DNA of 27,258 bases from NCBI GenBank assembly GCA_900549865.1, contig URPU01000023.1, positions 1 to 27,258 of the forward strand. The letters are read 5' to 3'. This DNA is from an uncultured Eubacteriales bacterium (lineage in GTDB: Bacteria; Bacillota; Clostridia; Oscillospirales; Oscillospiraceae). The notes under the pieces are model-generated. The model was not told the DNA's origin and made no database searches. It was given only the letters and a program-made list of their open reading frames with translations. Positions 21,463-27,258 of the stretch are shown here, piece after piece (position 1 is the first letter of the stretch; the number at the start of each line of letters is the position of its first letter). The position numbers and the translations under genes are program-made.

Positions 21463-21491
21463 ATTTTATCCCCTTATCGGTGTTATGTCAA
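21463..21491 (-). promoter_or_regulatory. Promoter of rny
   Basis: The minus strand reads TTGACA (21491-21486), 17 bases, then TAAAAT (21468-21463). The -35 box is perfect and the -10 box matches at five of six positions. The predicted leader is about 150 bases. No clear terminator separates it from the acyltransferase gene upstream. Confidence 0.8.
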
Positions 21492-21542
21492 GTAAAACGC
21501 CTCAAAATTTTAAAATTCCCTGAACACGCCCTGCCCCGGCGC

Positions 21543-22649
21543 TCATCCCTGCCGCGCCTCCATGCTGCGGCGGCGCGCGCTTCGCGCGGCTCTCACGCGG
21601 CGGCAAACGAGCGCCAGCGCCAGCGTGAATGCGCACACATACGCCACGAAGGCCAGCTTCTGCGCGCCCTCCGGCATGGGCAGATGCGTCGTTATTATGC
21701 TGCCGGTCATTATGGCAACGAAATGTATAAGATATATGTCCGAGCTCAGGTCGGATATGAGCCTTGCCGCGCGGTTCGTCAGCGCGCGTGAGATATACCC
21801 CTCTCCGCAGGCGAAGCTGTATACTATCAGCGCCGACGGCAGAATGAAAAGCTCCGTCGTGCTGACAAAGCGCGCCGCGTTCAGCCGCTCAAAGGCGAAC
21901 TCCGCCGCCGCCCATACCAGCACCGCCGCCGCTTCAAAGGCCGTCGCCCGCGCCGCGGAGGCCTTCCGCGGCTTCCTGTTCATGTATATGTACGCCAGAT
22001 TGCAGCCTATCGCAAAATCGCCCAGCCTGTACGCCGGCAGCACCTGCGTGAACCACTGGTCAAACGCCTCCGCCGTCTCCATCCCCGGCGCGTAAAGCCT
22101 TGCATACAGCCCCGACGCGATATCTGCCGCGACGGCCTGTGCAAGAAATATAAGCCCTATCGCCGCATACGCCGCCTTTGGCGAAGCGTATCTGTCCATC
22201 GCGCGCAGCACGACCGGCAGCATGAAATAGAGGAACAGCCCCACCGACAGATACCACGACGGCACGTTGAACGAGAAGTAGAAGTCGTTCAGCGGGATCC
22301 ACGCGTGCACGAGCAGCGCGTTCGCCGCGAGCTTTTCAAAAAGCCGCGCGGGCGCGACAAGGCCGTTTACTAGCCCGTATATCTGCCCCGCCAGCGGGAT
22401 GAGCAGCATTGCGATGTGCAGCGGGTACAGCTTCGCTATCTTCTTTATTGAGAACATGGCACTTTCCTTTGCGCCCATGCGCTTCACGCTGTCTCTATCG
22501 GCATAGTTGTACGCCGACAAAAAGCCCGACAGCACGAAGAACATCGACAGCCCCGAGTAACCGAAAAGCGTCAGGTACGCGTGAAAGCTGACGACGAAAA
22601 GGCAGGCGATGGCGCGCACGGCATCAAGAGATTCAAGCTTCGGTTTCAT
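21543..22649 (-). CDS. Membrane acyltransferase, acyltransferase-3 family
   Basis: The 368-residue protein is rich in hydrophobic segments (about ten predicted by eye). It has the acyltransferase-3 N-terminal pattern LDAVRAIACLFVVSFHAYL, with the catalytic-type His at residue 23, followed by GLSMFFVLSGFLSAY. Family members O-acetylate or otherwise acylate surface polysaccharides, peptidoglycan or lipids at the membrane. The acceptor here cannot be told. It starts 19 bases after the metallopeptidase gene with GGAGG in front of its ATG, so the two form one transcription unit. The C-terminal tail is strongly basic. Confidence 0.88.
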   Translation of the reverse strand: MKPKLESLDAVRAIACLFVVSFHAYLTLFGYSGLSMFFVLSGFLSAYNYADRDSVKRMGAKESAMFSIKKIAKLYPLHIAMLLIPLAGQIYGLVNGLVAPARLFEKLAANALLVHAWIPLNDFYFSFNVPSWYLSVGLFLYFMLPVVLRAMDRYASPKAAYAAIGLIFLAQAVAADIASGLYARLYAPGMETAEAFDQWFTQVLPAYRLGDFAIGCNLAYIYMNRKPRKASAARATAFEAAAVLVWAAAEFAFERLNAARFVSTTELFILPSALIVYSFACGEGYISRALTNRAARLISDLSSDIYLIHFVAIMTGSIITTHLPMPEGAQKLAFVAYVCAFTLALALVCRRVRAARSARRRSMEARQG

Positions 22650-22668
22650 TTATATCCTCCATATGCGG

Positions 22669-24393
22669 CTACGCCGCGTGTTCCGTGTATTCACCATCCA
22701 CAGTGAAGCCCGCCTGCGCAAGCTCCTCCCGCATGAGCGCCGCCGCGGCCTCTATCCGCCCCGGCGCGAACGGGCTTTCAAGCCCCGTCGCCTCCAGCGT
22801 CTCAATAAGCCCGCTGTGATCGCGCGGCAGCATCTCGGTGTACTTCTCCAGCCCCGCCCCGGCGCTCTCCCGCTCCAGCGCGTATATCTGCATCGCCGCG
22901 TCGTTCGCCACGGGATAGGATATCACGTAGAACGGCGCTTCAAAAAAGTGCGTCACGTCTATCCAGCTCAGCGCGTAGTATTCCTCGTTCGCGCCGAGAT
23001 AGCCGTACTCCCCCGCAAGCTCCAGCGACAGCAGGTTCAGCGCGTCCGCGTCAAGCTCATCCTCGTCCATGGCGTATACGCGGCTTTCAAACTCCGCAAA
23101 CGACGCCTGCGTCACGTACAGGTCCAGCGTGTCCAGCAGCTTTATCAGCCGCAGCGCTGCCTGCTCGTCCCCGTCCTGCATGGCGCAGCGGTCAAGCATG
23201 ATATACTCCATCGCCTGTGAGAAGCACTCAGAGAGGTCAAGCGACTCATAGGCGTTATAGTTCACATACGCGTCCAGATAGTGGCCGAACTCGTGCGAAA
23301 GCGTCGTCACGTCCTCCGTGTCGCAGTAGGGGTCTATGAAAAGAAACGGCGCGTCGTAGTTGTCAAGATATGTCGTGAAGGACATGGACGCCTTGCTGCC
23401 GCTCTGCGCCGCGTCGTAAAGTCCGTGGCTGCGCATGAACTCGAAGGCCTCCGCCGCGTCGCCGCCGATGTCTGCCGCCGCCGCACCCACGGTGTCCATG
23501 AGCCGCTCCTCCGTCATGTAGACGTATTCAAACGCGCTGTACGGCTCCTGCGCCATGACCGCCTTGTACAGCGGCACGATCTCCGCCTTTATCCCGGCGA
23601 GGTAGTCCGCGGCCTCCTGCGGGCCGTAGTCGCGCTCAAAGGACTCGTACTGCATCTGCTCATAGCTTTCATAGCCCATCTCCTCGGCGAGGGCGCGCCG
23701 CACCTTCACAAGCTCGATGTATATCCCGGCGAAGCGGGCGTTGTACTGCCTGTAGTACTCCATCGCGGCGCGGCCGTAATCATAACCCTCCGCCTGCGCC
23801 GTATATTCGCCGTAGTCCACCGTTTCCCCGTCCAGCTCTATCTGCGGCGCGTTCGTCAGCGCGTAGTACTCGCTGACAAGCTCGTTCTCCCTCTGCATCA
23901 GCTCCACCGCCTCATCGCTGTAGCGCGAGGCGTCCTCTCCGCCGTATTCCCCGGCGAAGCCCTCCCAGAAGTACTGCTCTTCAAGCTCCTGCGCCGCGTC
24001 GGACGACGCGCAGCTTATATAAAGCCGCTCCATCAGCTGCTGCACCGCGGCGTAATTCTCCGCGCACCACGCGTATTCCTGCGCATAGTATTCATCCGAC
24101 ATGTCCTGCATGTAGCGGATCTCCGCAAGCGTGTACATCGTGGAGAAGCTGTAGTACTCCGCATAGCATTCGTCCAGCAGCGCCGTCACGTCCTCCGTGG
24201 CCTCCCCGGCGTCCAGCGCGTCCTCCGCAGATATCACGCACGCTTCCAGCGCGGCGGGGTCCGGGCGGGTATATTCCATATCGCCGAAGCTCGGCACGTC
24301 CCCATCCGCGCGCGCTGTTCCGGCCGCGCACGCGCACAGCATCAGCGCCGCGAGCACGGCGGCCGTCAGGGAAAGCATTCTTTTCGTCATCAT
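22669..24393 (-). CDS. M3-like zinc metallopeptidase lipoprotein
   Basis: The product is about 574 residues. A signal peptide with a hydrophobic core and the lipobox-like MLCAC (Cys20 or Cys22) points to a lipid-anchored extracellular protein. The zinc-binding HEFGH lies at about residues 367-371. A Glu 22 residues after the first His, in DLSECFSQAMEYI, is the likely third ligand. This and the mostly helical, acidic sequence fit the M3 (oligoendopeptidase F-like) family. Three in-frame starts (GTG 24399, ATG 24393, ATG 24390) follow AAAGG closely; 24393 is chosen. Its substrate is unknown. It heads an operon with the acyltransferase. Confidence 0.85.
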   Translation of the reverse strand: MMTKRMLSLTAAVLAALMLCACAAGTARADGDVPSFGDMEYTRPDPAALEACVISAEDALDAGEATEDVTALLDECYAEYYSFSTMYTLAEIRYMQDMSDEYYAQEYAWCAENYAAVQQLMERLYISCASSDAAQELEEQYFWEGFAGEYGGEDASRYSDEAVELMQRENELVSEYYALTNAPQIELDGETVDYGEYTAQAEGYDYGRAAMEYYRQYNARFAGIYIELVKVRRALAEEMGYESYEQMQYESFERDYGPQEAADYLAGIKAEIVPLYKAVMAQEPYSAFEYVYMTEERLMDTVGAAAADIGGDAAEAFEFMRSHGLYDAAQSGSKASMSFTTYLDNYDAPFLFIDPYCDTEDVTTLSHEFGHYLDAYVNYNAYESLDLSECFSQAMEYIMLDRCAMQDGDEQAALRLIKLLDTLDLYVTQASFAEFESRVYAMDEDELDADALNLLSLELAGEYGYLGANEEYYALSWIDVTHFFEAPFYVISYPVANDAAMQIYALERESAGAGLEKYTEMLPRDHSGLIETLEATGLESPFAPGRIEAAAALMREELAQAGFTVDGEYTEHAA

Positions 24394-24474
24394 ATGCACC
24401 TTTTCAAGTCAGAAAAATATCATTTCCGCCGCCGTATATGCACCCGCACAAGAGGCGGCGTAAAATTCCATATT

Positions 24475-24503
24475 ATTTTATCACAATATCATAAATTCGT
24501 AAA
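24475..24503 (-). promoter_or_regulatory. Predicted promoter of the metallopeptidase-acyltransferase unit
   Basis: The minus strand reads TTTACG (24503-24498), 17 bases, then TAAAAT (24480-24475). The -35 match is four of six and the -10 match five of six. It sits back-to-back with the plus-strand promoter at 24520-24548. A 7-bp GC hairpin (24427-24433 with 24454-24460) follows in the leader. Confidence 0.55.
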
Positions 24504-24519
24504 GATTGCACAAATAAGC

Positions 24520-24548
24520 TTGAATTCGGCAGTTGATTCCAATATAAT
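24520..24548 (+). promoter_or_regulatory. Promoter of the pyrophosphatase-dapF operon
   Basis: TTGAAT (24520-24525), 17 bases, then a perfect TATAAT (24543-24548), 46 bases before the ATG. The spacing and the -10 box are ideal, and the -35 box matches at four of six positions. Confidence 0.72.
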
Positions 24549-24593
24549 CATGGTGCACTGTTCCAATACGCCGTATGGCAGGAGGTAAGGCAA

Positions 24594-26210
24594 ATGAATG
24601 AAATATACGTCTCCGGACACCGCAATCCCGACACGGACTCCATCGTGGCCTCGATGGCATATGCGCGCCTGCGCAACGCCCTCGGCGACAGGGAGTACAA
24701 GGCCGTGCGCATCGGCGCGATAAACGACGAGACGCAGCATATGCTCGACCATTTCGGGTTTGAGCCGCCCGAGTACATAAAAAGTATGCGCACGCAGGTG
24801 TGCGATCTGGACTTTGACCGCCCGCCGGAGCTGAACTGCTCCGTGACGATGGATCTGGCGTGGCGCACCATGCGCGAGGGGGAGATCGCCACCATGCCCA
24901 TCGTCAACGACGACGGCACGCTTTACGGTATGCTCTCCGCCGGGGATATCGCCTCCTACGATATGGAGACGATATACAGCAGCCATATTGAAGAGCTGCC
25001 CGTTTTCAATCTTCTCAGCGTGCTTGAGGGCCGCCTTGTGAATGAGTGCAGCAATCTTGTCAACTCTGTCTCCGGCGACGTGCTCATCGCACTGCCGCAG
25101 TCGTTCGAGGATCCCGGCCTCATAAGCCCCGACACCATCCTCATCTGCGGCGACCAGCCGGAGATAATCGCCCGCGCGCTGGAGCACGGCGTGAACACGC
25201 TCATCATCTGTCAGGCGGACGTCAGCCCCGAGCTTGCCGATTCCGCCGCGCCCACCTGCATCATCTCCACCCCGCTCGACGCGCGCCAGGTCTCCCGCCT
25301 CATCTTTCAGGCCATCCCGATAGACCGCGTCTGCAAGACGACCTCCAACGTCGTCTCCTTCCATCTGGCGGACTATATCGACGACGTGAAGGAAGTCCTG
25401 CTCAAAAGCCGCTACCGCTGCTATCCCGTGCTTGACGAGAATGAGCACGTCGTCGGCACGCTTTCGCGCTTTCACCTGCTCAATCCGCGGCGCAAGCGCG
25501 TCGTGCTGGTGGACCATAACGAGGTGTCGCAGTCCGTTGTGGGTCTGGATCAGGTGGACATACTTGAGATCATCGACCATCACCGCCTCGCGGATATCCA
25601 GACGCGCCAGCCCATCTCCGTGCGCAACGAGCCCGTCGGCAGCACCAACACCATCATCACCGCAATGTATCAGGAAAACGGCGTCATGCCCTCCCCGCGC
25701 ATGGCGGGGCTGATGGCCGCGGCCATACTCTCCGACACCGTCATGTTCAAATCCCCCACCTGCACCAAGCGCGACATCGCCATGGCCGAAAGGCTTGCCC
25801 GCATCGCCAAGATAAACCTTGAAGAGCTCGGGAAGGAGCTTTATTCCGTCTCCGGCGCGGACGATAAGAGCGCCGAGGAGCTTTTCCGCACGGACTACAA
25901 GCAGTTCCACATCGCCGACAAGAACCTCGGCGTCAGTCAGATAACCTGCGTGGACGCAAGCCACCTTCTCACAAGGAAGGACGAGTTCATGGCCGTCATG
26001 TCGAAGCTGAAAAAGGACATGGACTTTGACGACGTCATCCTCATGATAACCGACGTGCTGCTGGATGGGTCGTATCTTCTCTACGTCGGCTCCGACGATG
26101 AGATACAGCAGGCCTTCTCCGTCGTGCCGAAGGACAACTGCGTCTTTCTCCCCGGCGTGATGAGCCGCAAGAAGCAGGTCGTGCCGATGCTCACGGCGCT
26201 GTGGGGCTGA
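24594..26210 (+). CDS. Family II inorganic pyrophosphatase with CBS and DRTGG domains
   Basis: This DHH-superfamily, manganese-dependent enzyme hydrolyses pyrophosphate and pulls biosynthetic reactions forward. The 538-residue protein is far longer than plain family II enzymes (about 310), because a regulatory block is inserted after the first DHH part. Metal ligands are seen as His9, Asp13 and Asp15 (GHRNPDTDS), Asp307 (LVDHNE) and the DHH at 328-330, with the C-terminal substrate motif SRKKQ at 524-528. The insert has CBS1 (about 68-125), a DRTGG-like domain (about 126-245) and CBS2 (about 246-298). In this family CBS domains bind adenine nucleotides, which inhibit or activate the enzyme. 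The start has AGGAGG eight bases upstream. Confidence 0.95.
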   Translation: MNEIYVSGHRNPDTDSIVASMAYARLRNALGDREYKAVRIGAINDETQHMLDHFGFEPPEYIKSMRTQVCDLDFDRPPELNCSVTMDLAWRTMREGEIATMPIVNDDGTLYGMLSAGDIASYDMETIYSSHIEELPVFNLLSVLEGRLVNECSNLVNSVSGDVLIALPQSFEDPGLISPDTILICGDQPEIIARALEHGVNTLIICQADVSPELADSAAPTCIISTPLDARQVSRLIFQAIPIDRVCKTTSNVVSFHLADYIDDVKEVLLKSRYRCYPVLDENEHVVGTLSRFHLLNPRRKRVVLVDHNEVSQSVVGLDQVDILEIIDHHRLADIQTRQPISVRNEPVGSTNTIITAMYQENGVMPSPRMAGLMAAAILSDTVMFKSPTCTKRDIAMAERLARIAKINLEELGKELYSVSGADDKSAEELFRTDYKQFHIADKNLGVSQITCVDASHLLTRKDEFMAVMSKLKKDMDFDDVILMITDVLLDGSYLLYVGSDDEIQQAFSVVPKDNCVFLPGVMSRKKQVVPMLTALWG

Positions 26211-26226
26211 GGCGCGGAGGGATATC

Positions 26227-27054
26227 ATGCGCTTCACGAAAATGCACGGGGCCGGAAACGACTTCATTATTATAAACAATATCGAGGAAAAATTACCCCG
26301 CGGCGCGCTTCCCGCGCTGGCAAAGCGCCTGTGCGCGGCGCATACGGGCGCGGGGGCAGACGGCCTTATGGCTGTGGAGAGCGCCGTGCGCGGCGGCGAC
26401 TACGCCATGCTGTTTTTCAATTCCGACGGCAGCGAGGGCGAGATGTGCGGCAACGGCGCGCGGTGCATCGCGCGCTACGGGTATGAGCACGGCCTTGCCG
26501 GTGAGACGCAGAATGTTGAGACCGTGTCCGGCACTGTCACGGGGCGGCGCATCACGCCCACGCTCTACCGCGTTCGCCTTAATGACCCCTCTCTCATGGA
26601 CCTGCACAGGCCCGTCTCCGTCTGCGGCAGGGTGTGCGACTGCGCGTATGCGGAGCTTGGCGTGCCCGGTCTGCCGCACGCCGTCCTGCTCCTGCCGGAG
26701 CTTGAGGATATGGATCGCGGCGCGCTTTTCGCGCTGGGCCGCGCGCTGCGCCATGCGCCGGAATTCCCGCGCGGCGCGAACGTCAGCTTTGTCAAGCCCC
26801 TCGGGGCGGATGCTTTCCGCGCCGTCACGTATGAGCGCGGCGTAGATGACTTCACCCTCGCCTGCGGCACGGGCTGCGGCACAGCCGCGGCGGCACTCAC
26901 TCTGCGCGGCCTCGCCTCCGGGCGCGATGTGCGCTTTCTTATGCCCGGCGGGGAGCTTTCCATATCCCTCACCGTTGAAAACGGCGCGGCGCGCGACATA
27001 TATCTCACCGGCCCCACCGCCGTCGTCTACGAGGCGGAGCTTATCGAGCTTTGA
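26227..27054 (+). CDS. dapF: Diaminopimelate epimerase
   Basis: DapF converts LL- to meso-diaminopimelate, the peptidoglycan cross-linking residue and lysine precursor. The 275-residue protein starts MRFTKMHGAGNDFIIINN. It has both catalytic cysteines, Cys74 in GEMCGNGARC and Cys213 in LACGTGCGTA. Its length matches the family. It begins 16 bases after the pyrophosphatase stop with GGAGGG upstream, so the two are co-transcribed, and a strong terminator follows. The second motif has Cys-Gly where Ala-Cys is common (CGTGCGT against CGTGACA), a minor variation. Confidence 0.97.
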   Translation: MRFTKMHGAGNDFIIINNIEEKLPRGALPALAKRLCAAHTGAGADGLMAVESAVRGGDYAMLFFNSDGSEGEMCGNGARCIARYGYEHGLAGETQNVETVSGTVTGRRITPTLYRVRLNDPSLMDLHRPVSVCGRVCDCAYAELGVPGLPHAVLLLPELEDMDRGALFALGRALRHAPEFPRGANVSFVKPLGADAFRAVTYERGVDDFTLACGTGCGTAAAALTLRGLASGRDVRFLMPGGELSISLTVENGAARDIYLTGPTAVVYEAELIEL

Positions 27055-27083
27055 CGCCCGTTCAGTAATATAACACTTCCCCC

Positions 27084-27114
27084 ACATCCGCTGCATCGGC
27101 AGCGGATGTTTTTT
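27084..27114 (+). terminator. Terminator of the pyrophosphatase-dapF operon
   Basis: ACATCCGCTGC (27084-27094) pairs with GCAGCGGATGT (27099-27109) around a four-base loop and runs into six T (27109-27114). It lies 29 bases after the dapF stop. The second hairpin repeat starts six bases further on. Confidence 0.93.
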
Positions 27115-27120
27115 AGGCTC

Positions 27121-27255
27121 TCGAAAAAGTGGCCTTGTCACTTTTTCGAGAAAGATTCGCTTCGTTCTGCGCCTCTGTTGTCCGCTGATAGCGGACAATT
27201 CGGCGCTCACTCCGCGCAAAGTGTTTTCTGCCACGCACATGTCGCGGCAGAAAAC
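27121..27255 (+). repeat. Hairpin-rich dispersed repeat, copy 2
   Basis: This is the second copy of the 135-bp element at 1356-1490, in the same orientation. The six differences lie at 27134, 27137, 27138, 27155, 27162 and 27203. Two are in the loop of the first hairpin and one turns a G-C pair into G-T. The other three are outside all stems, so every hairpin is kept. The window ends three bases after the shared core, so its full length is unknown. Confidence 0.85.
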
Positions 27256-27258
27256 GTA

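Noticed and set aside
24489..26279. 596-codon open frame on the minus strand opposite the pyrophosphatase gene
   Set aside because: It is antisense to a clearly coding gene with all family motifs. It has the His/Arg/Val-rich composition of GC-rich shadow frames, and it lacks any recognisable domain.
1..27258. tRNA or rRNA genes, transposases, phage or defence genes
   Set aside because: I looked for cloverleaf-like segments in the gaps and for recognisable proteins in the open frames and found none. A covariance-model search would be needed to exclude small RNAs fully.

Overview
The window is a piece of a fairly GC-rich Firmicutes chromosome, most likely a gut-type member of class Clostridia near Oscillospirales. 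The reasons are the intact S10-spc-alpha ribosomal protein cluster with AGGAGG-type ribosome binding sites throughout, the short zinc-type S14, a cysteine-free S4 of the clostridial kind, RNase Y, a CBS-domain family II pyrophosphatase, and several high-GC palindromic intergenic repeats. The taxonomic placement is an inference from protein character; no search was run.

Layout. Positions 1-1301 (+): the 3' end of thrC and complete thrB, the last two steps of threonine synthesis, joined by an ATGA overlap. Positions 1302-1608: a duplicated terminator hairpin bracketing a hairpin-rich repeat. Positions 1609-3153 (-): a D-2-hydroxyacid dehydrogenase and a NUDIX ADP-ribose pyrophosphatase-like gene. 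Positions 3174-19577 (-): the whole S10-spc-alpha superoperon, 31 genes from rpsJ to rplQ with secY, adk, map, infA and rpoA inside it, closed by a strong terminator. Three gaps break the otherwise tight packing: 156 bp between rpsJ and rplC, 548 bp between rpsN and rpsH, and 165 bp between rpmJ and rpsM. Positions 19764-21305 (-): rny (RNase Y) with its own promoter and terminator. Positions 21543-24393 (-): a secreted M3-like metallopeptidase lipoprotein and a membrane acyltransferase. Positions 24594-27054 (+): a CBS/DRTGG-type inorganic pyrophosphatase and dapF, followed by a terminator and a second copy of the hairpin repeat that runs to within 3 bases of the window end.

How it works together. 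The centre is the translation and secretion core: ribosomal proteins, the SecY channel, RNA polymerase alpha, IF-1, methionine aminopeptidase and adenylate kinase. It appears to be driven by a consensus promoter with an A-tract UP-like element and a leader of about 300 nt containing an attenuator-like hairpin. Both ends of the window carry aspartate-family amino acid genes (thrC, thrB, dapF).

Novelty. I found no defence system, phage, CRISPR array, transposase or biosynthetic cluster. The parts worth a second look are non-coding: the terminator-associated hairpin repeat (two copies, 129 of 135 positions identical, all differences sparing the stems), the repeat-filled insertion inside the spc cluster, and three structured leader or spacer RNAs in the ribosomal superoperon. 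On the protein side, the RGG-like tail on S3, the TTG start of infA and the duplicated tail of L3 stand out.
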